From Thereva unica (Eukaryota; Arthropoda; Insecta; Diptera; Therevidae): a stretch of DNA of 64,000 nucleotides. Position numbers and translations under genes: made by a program. The notes beneath the pieces were generated by a model that saw only the letters and a list, made by a program, of their open reading frames with translations, ran no database searches and was not told the DNA's origin. Positions within the stretch are counted from its first letter, which is position 1; every line of letters starts with the position of its first letter. Positions 40,609 to 51,049 of this stretch are shown in pieces. The DNA is taken from assembly GCA_949987705.1 (NCBI GenBank), contig CATLJY010000173.1:56753-120752 (forward strand). Direction: 5' to 3'.

Positions 40609-42476
40609 TGTAACGGTCGGTTGGGAAATTTATTTTGATTGGGGAATTTAGTTTGGGAATCACCCTGTAGGCAAGGGGAAATTTACTGTGAATTACTTTG
40701 GAGGAAAAGGAAATTTGAAAAAAGGAAAAAAAGAGTAGGCGAGGGAGAACAAAATAATTGAAGGAGAATCAGTTTTTTTTCAGGAGGATTGAGTTCCGAA
40801 AAGATAGTGAAGTAAATAGGAGGTCGGTGTAGATAATTTGTGGCGAAAATATAAGACTTGTTTTTTCCTGTAATCTTTTGTGCTGTATTGCTAAAACTAT
40901 TTGTGTAAACTATACCGAATAAAGTGCAAATTCGTGGTAGTATGATAAAGATAAATATCATCCCTGTATGTTAAATATAAACCATCGCGACGATAATTCG
41001 TGATTAGTGAAAATACGTTGATTTTGCTGGTAGAAGGGAGCAGCAAAAAAGAATCGATTGGTGTTCATGTGATATGAATATTTCCTCAACTAATAAGCAA
41101 CGAACTTCATCGCTAATTAGTCCCATTTGAAGACAATTTGGCAACCTACCTGATGAGAGCGTAATAGGTGAGGCCCTGGAATGGAAGTTGGCTGGTGAAT
41201 CCACAACGTAGCATACTTGTATTGGCACATGGATGAAAGTTCCTGTAGGAAGGTCGATATTGGTAATTATATTGTCGCGCTCAAGAAGAGAAGAGAGATT
41301 AAGGTATTTTTGCATTGTGATTTAAATTTGAGATTTTGTAAATCACACTAATATTGGGAAAAAAAGATTAGAAAGTTAGTAGTAAATTGGTGTTTTGGCC
41401 CTGCTGAACAACCCCCAGAAACAATTTTTGGCTTCATAGCACTAAAACGAAGAACCAAATTATTAAATTGACAGTTCATAGCTATGGACTCTAAGTGACT
41501 GGTTTTATTTAAACAGAAAATTGTTTAAATTGTGTTGTGGTTAGTCGCTATTGATTGGACAAGATTGAAAGGCTATTCAGCGCAAGAAAAATACCTGGCG
41601 GTGCAATCTTCAGTGAGGGACGTCAGATGTGGGACTCCAGATGTGTTATGTTTTAACTATGGTACATTGTTTATTGTGTAGTCGTTTTAATTTTGGTGGT
41701 AGTAATTTTATTACATACTTTTAATATCCGAATATTAACATTTATAGTACATTATTTGATTCATTACTAATAATAATTTTAAAGGTAAATAATACTAACG
41801 TTAATCGTAATTATAATTGTTTGAGCATTTATTGTGTTCCTTGTTGGAAACATGGTGTTCCTTGTTGCTACCGGGAAATAAATTTGTTCTTCCCCTAAGA
41901 GTTTCTGTTGAATGAAATAACATTTGTACAAGACGAGGAGTATTGGCCAGTACTGCGCGTTTTTTTTTTTATCTTGAGCTTCATACATAGGTACCTGTAA
42001 TAATGAAACCTTAATTTAGTTGAGTTTGATCGGTTAAATTCATAGCTGACAAGGATAAATAATAAATGTTATGGTTGATGATTGTTCATTGTATTGTTTG
42101 TTTGGGACAATTAAATGTTTATAAATAGTAGAATGTCCATGCGTTAGATTTTTTTTTGTGGAATGGTTGAGGGGGGATCATTTCTTTTCAGGGTTTGACG
42201 CGGCTCAGGCGACGACCGGAGAACGATGGGCGGAAGTCAAAGTTGCACAGACACAGGTAAGTGGTGAACCAGCCTCGGTAAGCCCCGGCCACACACCCCA
42301 CGACCCCTCCGACGAGCTAGATAACTCCGTGTGGCCGGCGTAGGAGTTCCGGATTTTCGTTGTATTTCTTATGTATGGTGTTGGCTCCTTGGCCATTCTC
42401 TTCAGGGCTTATGGCTCAGGGGTGACACCTCGCATAAGTGGCGCCCAATAAATGGTCGCGCCATTATGCTGTTACA
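40609..42476 (+). repeat. Left LTR (1,868 bp)
   Basis: Unusually long. It contains an exon-like island at 42192-42256, AATAAA at 42447-42452 near the end, and a primer-site-like TAAGTGGCGCCCAA at 42435 within the LTR. Confidence 0.92.
42192..42256 (+). other. Exon-like island inside the LTR
   Basis: TTTCTTTTCAG ends at 42191, a strong acceptor, and GTAAGT starts at 42257, a perfect donor. The 65-base interval is GC-richer than its surroundings and is open in one frame (FDAAQATTGERWAEVKVAQT). The same structure is in the right LTR at 47093-47157. It could be a splice unit of the element or a captured exon. Confidence 0.5.
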
Positions 42477-42480
42477 TAAA

Positions 42481-42496
42481 TGGCGCCCAACGTGGC
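42481..42496 (+). promoter_or_regulatory. Primer-binding site, tRNA-Lys type
   Basis: TGGCGCCCAACGTGG lies four bases after the LTR end. This word is the well-known lysine-tRNA primer site of many retroelements. Confidence 0.75.
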
Positions 42497-42895
42497 TTTT
42501 AAAGCCCGTTGACTGTCCTACACGGACCCTGAAGTTTAAATTTTTTTTTGGTTTAGTACCACTTGTGCCTTCACGGACAATGTTTGATTTTTTTTCGTCT
42601 ATGGTTCACCACTGTTACCCAGCGCTCGCTGCGGGCTAAGGTAGTACCGCGAGGCCTTAGCCTTTGTCTGTTCTGCCGAAATTTTTTTTTCCAGCTTTTG
42701 TCTAAATTCTATGTGAATTTTTATTTGTCTTCGCTTTTAGGCCTACCCGTTCTATTCAGCGGTAACTTCTTCGTTTTGGAGTAGCTTCGAACCGTGCTAT
42801 CCTGCACGGCTTGCTAACAAGCGGGTGTTCGCTTGGCTATGCGTGTAGGTGTAGTAGTGGTTCATCTTTGTCCTGTTTCTGGGGTCGGCGACTCT

Positions 42896-42918
42896 GGTAT
42901 CAGGCGTGATACCGCCTG
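42896..42918 (+). ncRNA. RNA hairpin/pseudoknot motif, copy 1
   Basis: GGTATC and GATACC form a 6-bp stem around AGGCGT. The loop AGGC can pair with the following GCCT, giving a pseudoknot. Compare 43002-43024. Confidence 0.5.
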
Positions 42919-43001
42919 CCACTGCGTCGGTCTTGGAACAGGATCTTCGAATTATTTTTCCTGGTGGAAGGTGAAGTTGGTGCAAGGGCTTAACCGTCTT
43001 T

Positions 43002-43024
43002 GGTAACAGGCGTGTTACCGCCTG
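43002..43024 (+). ncRNA. RNA hairpin/pseudoknot motif, copy 2
   Basis: GGTAAC and GTTACC form the same stem with a compensatory T-A to A-T change relative to copy 1. The loop AGGCGT and downstream GCCTGCCACTGCG are unchanged. Confidence 0.55.
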
Positions 43025-43595
43025 CCACTGCGCCCCTTGTCCTTCTGATGGTCCATCCAGCTTTTGAAATTCTATTTTTTTGTTTATGTCCTGCGTCCAT
43101 TTTTTTTTTCGTCTGTTCATCTCAACTGATTGATTTTCCGAAAGGTAGCTCAGTTGTGGTTGGACAGCGGATCCCCCAAATTTTTTTTATTTTTGAAGAA
43201 GTTTCCTTTCTTTTCGTGTCGATGCGATTTTGAATTTTCGTTTCCGTCCTTCGTTCCGGGTTTACCTGAAGCTGGGTCGGCGACCTGGATGACACCTGGT
43301 GATGACTATGCTTCATAGTTTTCACCAGCTGGCATCGAGGCCATCGACATGCGGGATCCCTGAGGGGAAGTGTTATCCGTCTCAACCATTCCGCGCGTTT
43401 ACTGAATTAAAGCTAATTACTCACTCTTATACACTAATCTATACATATAGACATTAATACACTTCGATTGTTTTACATACTAAGTGCGGTTGATTTGATT
43501 GGCGGTTCTATTTGAATTTATTTTCACACAAATTTGTTTTCCTTTTCCTTCTTCGAACTTTCTTTGTGCGGGTGTTGCTACTATAGTAGATAACC

Positions 43596-44147
43596 ATGGC
43601 CGACTCGGGCCGTCGCACCTTTTATGGCCTGCCCATCCGGCATAAGTTGCTAAGAAGGCCACATTTATTTTCGACTCTATCTCCGTTTGCGAAGGAATTC
43701 GTTCCTAATTCTAAACAGGTTGTCATGTCACACTCACTGGACGAGGGCACCGCCTTGAGTTATCTATTCGAGGTGATGAATAGGTTAGGCGAGATTCCGG
43801 GATCGTTCGATACCATGGCGTCGAGAATCCTAACTATATTTTTCGGTTTCAAGAATAATCCCTGGGTGTTAAGTCAGGCAATAGAGGGTATCTTCTATCG
43901 TTGCGTGGCGGAACCGGCGTTGTGCGTTATGGGAGCAAAATTATACGGGCTGCTGGATTCAATGAATCCCGTAAAGGGTAGTGCCTTTAGAATTCTAGTT
44001 AGATTACTGTTGGCCGAGCTGCAGAGGCTAAATAGGCAGGACGGACTGAATGGTCGTAGGTTACGAGGGGTCGAGTTGTTCTTGACGGCCATAAGTACCC
44101 ATACCCTTCGACGATCAGTTAAGGCGCCCGGGGAAAAAGTCAACTAA
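43596..44147 (+). CDS. MIF4G-like domain protein carried by the LTR element, 183 residues
   Basis: The start is in good context (ATAACCATGG) and the frame is intact to TAA at 44145-44147. From about residue 45 the pattern fits MIF4G HEAT-repeat domains: EVMNRLGEIPGSFDTMASRI, then LSQAIEGIFYRCVAEPALCV, MGAKLYGLLD, FRILVRLLLAELQRLN and LRGVELFLTAI. In the family this fold, found in eIF4G, CTIF, PAIP1 and MIF4GD, binds eIF4A or other translation and mRNA factors. At 183 residues it is one domain with a short basic N-terminus and tail. It is the only sizeable intact ORF between the LTRs and has no Gag or Pol neighbour. It could be a captured host mRNA (an AATAAA follows at 44442) or a novel element protein. 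The assignment is by eye. Confidence 0.55.
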   Translation: MADSGRRTFYGLPIRHKLLRRPHLFSTLSPFAKEFVPNSKQVVMSHSLDEGTALSYLFEVMNRLGEIPGSFDTMASRILTIFFGFKNNPWVLSQAIEGIFYRCVAEPALCVMGAKLYGLLDSMNPVKGSAFRILVRLLLAELQRLNRQDGLNGRRLRGVELFLTAISTHTLRRSVKAPGEKVN

Positions 44148-44630
44148 TGCATTTCTCATTATCGTTTTGTTGGCGTCACCATTTTTTTAATACGTTATTT
44201 TAGAGAAAAATTAAATACAACAGGTCGACACATGTATGTGGTTTTAAGACAGTTATTTGGTCAAAGTTAATAAGGAAATATAATTTTACAAATTTAAATG
44301 CAACGAAGTTGTAGTATTAACGATTTTATCATCAGGATATCAGTGGTCGTCGAGAAATTTTTTTTGTTTGTACGGTTATCTTTAAAGGCGGAAAACGTAT
44401 TTTCATCTCAACTCGGAACTTGCGAAGAAAAAATTGTACACAAATAAAGTGGACAGTATCCAGATATGGATGACGTATTTAACAATAAGCCCACTAAAGC
44501 TGGCCGCAGCAGCCGCCAACTTTTCTTCATCTTGATGTCAATTTCCTCTGGATTCCTGATCTTCTCGTATTTCCCGCAATTGAAATATATTTAACGTATC
44601 CGAAATACGAAATTATTGAAAGTGTTTGCG
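44148..44630. other. Region between the MIF4G-like ORF and the ALG12-like fragment
   Basis: AT-rich and non-coding. ACACAAATAAAGTGG at about 44438 could be the polyadenylation signal of a captured transcript. Confidence 0.45.
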
Positions 44631-44637
44631 TGACTGA

Positions 44638-44736
44638 TATTCGCTAACGGGGCTCATACTGTTCTTGGGAGCTCTGGCTCATCTATTAGATGCACCCTTC
44701 CCAAACGTGGAGGAGAGCTTTAATATACAGGCAAGT
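44638..44736 (+). pseudogene. ALG12-like first-exon fragment
   Basis: The reading LILFLGALAHLLDAPFPNVE then ESFNIQA closely fits the start of ALG12, the ER alpha-1,6-mannosyltransferase that adds a mannose to the lipid-linked N-glycan precursor. It shows the end of the first membrane helix followed by the conserved PFxxVEESFNxQA motif in the ER lumen. A GCAAGT right after the CAG codon could be a GC-type donor, which would make this a genomic fragment with its exon edge. The continuation to 44898 does not look like ALG12. There is no start codon in frame after the TGA at 44635. Confidence 0.5.
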
Positions 44737-45508
44737 TTCCTCCAGGGGTCCTCTTCACCTTTTGATTTTTGGTCAGGCGTAGGTTTCCCTCGGCGAATTA
44801 GTTGCCTGTCGTCCTACTGGGGAACTCCATGCAATGTGGGATTGCGTGAGTTGGACTCCAGGGTGCGAGGGGAAACTGGTTCAGGCGAGAATTTCTGAAA
44901 GATTAGAGGAGCCGGAAGGGGACAATATGGAATTGCCTTCAGCCGGATCCTTGTCCTTCCAGATATTCTTCCGAGAGAACCTGCAGACTGTCCAACGGTC
45001 AACAGGTTTGTATACACTCCTCACACTGTCCTTCCTCTTTGGTCAGTCTGGAGAATATCTCTCAGCAGACAGTTTGACTATCGTTTCACCGGGGGGAGTC
45101 AAAGGCAATATGGCATTGCTGGAGACTGGCCCGGTGGAGCGAAAGCACCCGGGGTTTGTGTGAGAATGTTTGGAGACTTGTTGATATCCGTCGGGGGACA
45201 ATGTGGTATTGTCTTCCGCCTGTTATTCGCAACTCCAAATATTTCTCCGGGAGTTTGTTCAGACTGGCCATCGCAACTTACGGTTGCAAGCATGAACCTA
45301 AATTATAGTTAGCTTTTCACTCGGTTCTTATATTACCAACTAGTTCACGTATGCCCGGCTAGCTCTCTAGAGCATGAGACACCTATTCTCAGGTCGTGAG
45401 TCGAGACCCACATTGGCGCCAAAGATATTAGACCTATGGCCTAAAAACCGTCCGTTTTTTTCGGCTCCTCACTGCCTCGCGAGTCGGCCTTGTGGACCCG
45501 AGGGTATA
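44737..45508. other. 3' internal region of the LTR element
   Basis: GC-richer than the surroundings, with diverged internal repeats: GGGGACAATATGGAATTGCC (about 44918) and GGGGACAATGTGGTATTGTC (about 45192), with a shorter version near 45103. No protein was recognised. GAGGGTATA before 45509 is a weak purine tract. Confidence 0.5.
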
Positions 45509-47377
45509 TGTAACGGTCGGTTGGGAAATTTATTTTGATTGGGGAATTTAGTTTGGGAATCACCCTGTAGGCAAGGGGAAATTTACTGTGAATTACTTTG
45601 GAGGAAAAGGAAATTTGAAAAAAGGAAAAAAAGAGTAGGCGAGGGAGAACAAAATAATTGAAGGAGAATCAGTTTTTTTTCAGGAGGATTGAGTTCCGAA
45701 AAGATAGTGAAGTAAATAGGAGGTCGGTGTAGATAATTTGTGGCGAAAATATAAGACTTGTTTTTTCCTGTAATCTTTTGTGCTGTATTGCTAAAACTAT
45801 TTGTGTAAACTATACCGAATAAAGTGCAAATTCGTGGTAGTATGATAAAGATAAATATCATCCCTGTATGTTAAATATAAACCATCGCGACGATAATTCG
45901 TGATTAGTGAAAATACGTTGATTTTGCTGGTAGAAGGGAGCAGCAAAAAAGAATCGATTGGTGTTCATGTGATATGAATATTTCCTCAACTAATAAGCAA
46001 CGAACTTCATCGCTAATTAGTCCCATTTGAAGACAATTTGGCAACCTACCTGATGGGAGCGTAATAGGTGAGGCCCTGGAATGGAAGTTGGCTGGTGAAT
46101 CCACAACGTAGCATACTTGTATTGGCACATGGATGAAAGTTCCTGTAGGAAGGTCGATATTGGTAATTATATTGTCGCGCTCAAGAAGAGAAGAGAGATT
46201 AAGGTATTTTTGCATTGTGATTTAAATTTGAGATTTTGTAAATCACACTAATATTGGGAAAAAAAGATTAGAAAGTTAGTAGTAAATTGGTGTTTTGGCC
46301 CTGCTGAACAACCCCCAGAAACAATTTTTGGCTTCATAGCACTAAAACGAAGAACCAAATTATTAAATTGACAGTTCATAGCTATGGACTCTAAGTGACT
46401 GGTTTTATTTAAACAGAAAATTGTTTAAATTGTGTTGTGGTTAGTCGCTATTGATTGGACAAGATTGAAAGGCTATTCAGCGCAAGAAAAATACCTGGCG
46501 GTGCAATCTTCAGTGAGGGACGTCAGATGTGGGACTCCAGATGTGTTATGTTTTAACTATGGTACATTGTTTATTGTGTAGTCGTTTTAATTTTGGTGGT
46601 AGTAATTTTATTACATACTTTTAATATCCGAATATTAACATTTATAGTACATTATTTGATTCATTACTAATAATAATTTTAAAGGTAAATAATACTAACG
46701 TTAATCGTAATTATAATTGTTTGAGCATTTATTGTGTTCCTTGTTGGAAACATGGTGTTCCTTGTTGCTACCGGGAAATAAATTTGTTCTTCCCCTAAGA
46801 GTTTCTGTTGAATGAAATAACATTTGTACAAGACGAGGAGTATTGGCCAGTACTGCGCGTTTTTTTTTTTTATCTTGAGCTTCATACATAGGTACCTGTA
46901 ATAATGAAACCTTAATTTAGTTGAGTTTGATCGGTTAAATTCATAGCTGACAAGGATAAATAATAAATGTTATGGTTGATGATTGTTCATTGTATTGTTT
47001 GTTTGGGACAATTAAATGTTTATAAATAGTAGAATGTCCATGCGTTAGATTTTTTTTTGTGGAATGGTTGAGGGGGGATCATTTCTTTTCAGGGTTTGAC
47101 GCGGCTCAGGCGACGACCGGAGAACGATGGGCGGAAGTCAAAGTTGCACAGACACAGGTAAGTGGTGAACCAGCCTCGGTAAGCCCCGGCCACACACCCC
47201 ACGACCCCTCCGACGAGCTAGATAACTCCGTGTGGCCGGCGTAGGAGTTCCGGATTTTCGTTGTATTTCTTATGTATGGTGTTGGCTCCTTGGCCATTCT
47301 CTTCAGGGCTTATGGCTCAGGGGTGACACCTCGCATAAGTGGCGCCCAATAAATGGTCGCGCCATTATGCTGTTACA
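45509..47377 (+). repeat. Right LTR (1,869 bp)
   Basis: Near-identical to 40609-42476 and followed by AAGT (47378-47381). Confidence 0.92.
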
Positions 47378-47381
47378 AAGT

Positions 47382-47455
47382 GACATCTGGTTCTCACACT
47401 AAAGAAAAAGAAGAATTATAGTAACAAAGTAGGTTATTTTGTTACTTATTCTCTA
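47382..47455. other. Short flank, nothing recognised
   Basis: GTAACAAAGT and GTTACTTATT words occur. No gene. Confidence 0.4.
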
Positions 47456-48560
47456 CTAGCATAAAACCCGCGTGCCTTGCAACGCCTTTAAATAAAAACT
47501 GTTCATTATGTGCAATGTTTCCCTTCAAAAAAAAAAAAAAAAAAAAAAAACAAACAAACAAAAAAGTCAGCTGTTATTATCCCTACAAAGGGTTTATTAT
47601 AGCGCATTTTTTTAATAAATATGGTAAACAAATTGCTGCGTATATCACCTCTGCTCAACAAATCTGCAAGTTTTGAAGCAGAGATTGGCATGTATATGTC
47701 ATCAAGAGAAGTGACATTTTAGGGTTTGACGAACGTTCGTTATGTTTGTTCGCCTATTTACGTGGGTGCAAGAAATTATGAAGCAATCACAAATGAATAT
47801 TAAATAAAGTGAATTTCGAGTCATTCATTTCTTCGAGATTATAGGGATGCACTGTCAAAATTTCTGCCCTTCAGCTTCAGAGGTTTGGGTTAACCCCATT
47901 TCATCACCTTAGGGGGTGAATTTCGAGTATTCGCCTCTTAGTGGATGTCCACGTCATTATAGGGATGCACGGTCCAAATTTCAGCCCTATAGCTCCAGCA
48001 GTATGGTTACCCTATTTCACCCTTTAGGGGATGAATATCGAAAAATCGCTTCTTAGTGGATGTCCACATTATTAAGGGTATTCACTGTCAAAATTTCAGC
48101 CCTATAGCTCCAGCGGTTTGGGTAAAACCAATTTCACCCCCTTAGGGGATGAATTTCGAAAAATCGCTTTATAGTGGATGTCCACGCCATTATAGGGATG
48201 CACTGTCAAAATTTCAGCCCTATAACTATAGAGATTTAGATAAACCCCATTTCAACCCCTTAGGGGATGAACTTCGAAAAATCGCTTTTTAGTGGATGTC
48301 CACGCTATTGTAAGGACACACTGTTAAAATTTCAGCCCTATAGCTAAAGCGGTTTTGGGTTGACCCTATTTCACCCCCTTAGGGGATGAATTTCGAAAAA
48401 TCGCTTCTTAGTGGATGTCCACGTTATTAAATTTATGCACTGTCATAATTTCAGCCCTATAGCTCCTGCGGTTTGGGTAAACCCCATTTCACCCCCTTAG
48501 GGGATGAATTTCGAAAAATCGCTTAATAGTGTATGCCCTCGCCATTATAGGGACGCCATT
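47456..48560 (-). mobile_element. Helitron-type non-autonomous element with 118-bp minisatellite, reversed
   Basis: Read on the minus strand it ends ACGCGGGTTTTATGCTAG, with a GCGT...ACGC hairpin (GCGTTGCAAGGCACGC) upstream of CTAG, the typical Helitron-like 3' end. Before that are a poly-A/T run (47527-47551) and about six 118-bp units (47830-48560) with TAGTGGATGTCCAC spaced 118 apart. The same unit occurs in the other orientation at 62791-64000. The other end is not defined. Confidence 0.6.
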
Positions 48561-49020
48561 ATATTGCGGCAAAAGTCATTTCAGAGCTTTGCGAGTGCAT
48601 AATTTGTGAAAATTGAATTAATAAAAATCGAATTTTCCGTTTTTTCTCATTCGGGTTCATTAGATGGCAGCTCTTACATATTTTTTCCGAAAGAGATAGT
48701 CGGAACTAAAATTCAGTTAACGGAAATCTCGCCAAATTTTATCGACTTTACTTAAAAATCAAGTAAATTTGATTTTAAAATTAAGTAAAGTCCGGTCAAA
48801 ACAAGTTTTAGTAAAGATCGAGAACTCTGTTAGCGATTTCTTTAGTGAATATTTTTTTAATGTAACAGCTGATATTGACATTTTTTAAATTTTGTCCGAA
48901 AATTCACTTCAACACTGTGCATATAGCAAAATTAGCACTTTAACATTGTGAACTCGGCATTAGGCTTGGAGAGAGCATTAAAAAAATTTAACGAATTGGC
49001 TGCAGCTAGTATAGCCAAGG
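48561..49020. other. Non-coding stretch, no gene seen
   Basis: AT-rich. ATCGAATTTTCC and CAAGTAAATTTGATTTTAAA words occur. Possibly the left part of the Helitron that follows. Confidence 0.4.
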
Positions 49021-49062
49021 AAGAACTGTCCCCTTCACGACCTTCGATCTAGAGTTTCAGCC

Positions 49063-50085
49063 TTGTATGGAATATCTAAACATTACTCCACTAAAGAAGC
49101 ATACTTTTCTGAAACGGCATATAAGCAGGGAGAGTTTCCAAATGAAGAACTTGTACTCAATAGTGCCGGGCAGATCATGAATTTACTACCTTCAATTGTT
49201 GAAAGCAAAAAAAATCAAAAATGTATATCATGGGTTTGCGAAGATATACTAATGTGTAAAGTCGATGATAATCAAGTTATAATAAATAGGTATCATGATT
49301 TCCTTATTTCATTGAAAACTACCAAGTTATCAAACGTTGATTCATTATCATTAATCGCAGTATACAGCAATGTGGAACTCTGCATGCTAATCCGTCTAAG
49401 CTTGGTCATCCATCTAAATAGTACAACATGCAGTTCAATATTCATTTCAACACTAACTTTAGCACTTCATTTTCCATCTGTTCGATACATCGAAATATTG
49501 GTTCAACTTATTGTTAAATTAACAACTAGAGTCAATAGATTAAAGAAAGCTTTAACTGTTGCTGATGTCAAATTTTTACGGAATTTGAGTCAAAAAATGC
49601 AAAATAGTGCTGCAAATTCTGTGCCGAAATTGAATTGGATCAATCCAAATTATACGTGACTTACATTAATGCTTTTGCTGCATTAACTTAACGGTCAATG
49701 GATACACTGATCCAAGCATGTATCTCTTGTGAAAATCTTTGCTTCCAACGTGATATTACATTTATTCAGAATTTTAAAAAAACCTATTGATACGCCGGTG
49801 TGGTTTCGTTTGATGGATGATGCTAAGCTTAAGAATCGAGAATGCAATTATGTTTGTCATTATAGTATAAATAAACTAAGACAAGGTCAAATGCCGCCAA
49901 CATACATTCTAAATAATCTTGACGTGCAAGAACCGCCTGCAGAAATTTCCGGATTGAACGATTTTAATTCAGAGAGCCAAAGCATTTCAAGCTGTTTTAC
50001 GAATGGGAACAATTGCAAACAAAAAGCTTCCTCCAAAGAAAATGATTCAGAAAGTTAAAGGACAGTGTTGGAGCCACAATTTATT
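49063..50085 (+). pseudogene. Helitron protein, N-terminal region
   Basis: The first frame (49063-49659) was not recognised. The second (49729-50058, continuing in another frame to about 50085) has CNYVCHYSINKLRQGQMPPT then YILNNLDVQEPPAEISGLND, followed after a frame change by IQRAKAFQAVLRMGTIANKK. This is the conserved block before the Rep domain in arthropod Helitron proteins. Stops separate the frames. It is interrupted by non-coding sequence and a MITE and continues at about 51050. Confidence 0.6.
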
Positions 50086-50140
50086 AACACCATCACGAGA
50101 CAAAGGATTCTTCCCAACTCGGACACATTATGTGAACTAA

Positions 50141-50534
50141 GGGCCGTTTTCACAATCTCCGGTTAAACTTTAACTGCAACAATAACCAACAGTTAGTTAA
50201 AAATTCCGTTTCACAATCTCTAGTTAGAGTCAATCTGTCAGTTAATTTAACCGGACGAATTTCGCTGGTTAACTAGTTTAACTGAAAGTTTCACATTGGC
50301 GTTGACATTTTTGCACTTTACAAGTGTATTTTAATGAAAAGGAACACTTTTGACATTTGCTGTACTGTAAATATATGAAAACTAGTACATTTTTACTTTA
50401 ACTTCAAGTTTTTAACTCATAGTTGGTGAAAATGAAATTTTTTTACTGGCACTTTACGGTCACAGTTAAATTAACTATCAGTTTATAAGCTGTAAGTTTA
50501 CTGACAGTTTAACCGGAGATTGTGAAAACGGCCC
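50141..50534. mobile_element. Harbinger-type MITE
   Basis: GGGCCGTTTTCACAATCTCC (continuing GGTTAAAC) is mirrored at the right end, with TAA duplicated at 50138-50140 and 50535-50537, the TWA target typical of PIF/Harbinger. 394 bp, no coding. Internal copies of the GTTAATTTAACCGG and CACAATCTC words occur. Its GGCCGT end resembles that of the Harbinger at 4462. Confidence 0.9.
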
Positions 50535-51040
50535 TAAATCGGAAAAATTAACGGTTAGCCTTATCACTAGCAACCCAACGGGTTATAGTTGAGAAGAGAA
50601 GAAAAAAGGTCAGTCAAAAAAGTAAACTCTGATAGACAGACGTAGTCCCGGGACGGTCCCCACCGAAACTCTATTCAAAGATATGTAGTTAAATTATAGT
50701 GAGAGTGTTTCTTGGTTTTTTGTGAATTGTGGAACATAGTGAAAGTGACAAATCTAATTGCAACCCCTAAACTTTATTAAAAATACATTTTTTTTCATCA
50801 TTGTGCTCCTTTAATCCCTCATGGGACATAGGGCGGAAACAGTTGCCCTCCAGCGGACTCTGTTTTGCGCGACAGCTCTCAGCTTGGTAAAAATACCAAC
50901 ATAGGAAATTCGAGGTAATTTCAAAAATAAACAGACGGACATTCCACTTACCTTTGCCATTCGTAGAATCTTTGAATAAAATTTGTGCCAATAATGAGTT
51001 AATTAATAATAATCACGAATTATATATTTAAGTACGTAGT
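50535..51040. other. Interrupting sequence within the Helitron gene
   Basis: Non-coding apart from the short RTE LINE 3' fragment at 50807-50885. Confidence 0.5.
50807..50885 (-). mobile_element. RTE-like LINE 3' fragment, about 80 bp
   Basis: Reverse complement of the coding end and stop of 10272-11570 (GAGTCCGCTGGAGGGCAACT, then CCCTATGTCCCA and the GGGATTAAGG stop region). Heavily 5'-truncated. Confidence 0.85.
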
Positions 51041-51049
51041 TTACGCAAT

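Larger units (their letters stand above)
42497..43595 (+). other. Leader region with repeated structured motif
   Basis: No convincing ORF leads into the next gene. Two copies of a hairpin/pseudoknot motif lie at 42896-42918 and 43002-43024. The rest is T-rich with several poly-T runs. Confidence 0.55.
40609..47377 (+). mobile_element. Young non-autonomous LTR element carrying host-like gene fragments
   Basis: LTRs 40609-42476 and 45509-47377 start TGTAACGGTCGG and end CTGTTACA. Target duplication AAGT lies at 40605-40608 and 47378-47381. A tRNA-Lys-type primer site (TGGCGCCCAACGTGG) follows the left LTR. The two LTRs differ at only a couple of places noticed (A/G at 41156 versus 46056; one T in a run), so the insertion is recent. 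The internal 3 kb has no gag, protease, RT or integrase. It contains an intact MIF4G-like ORF, an ALG12-like fragment and structured leader repeats. It must use proteins supplied by another element. Confidence 0.92.
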
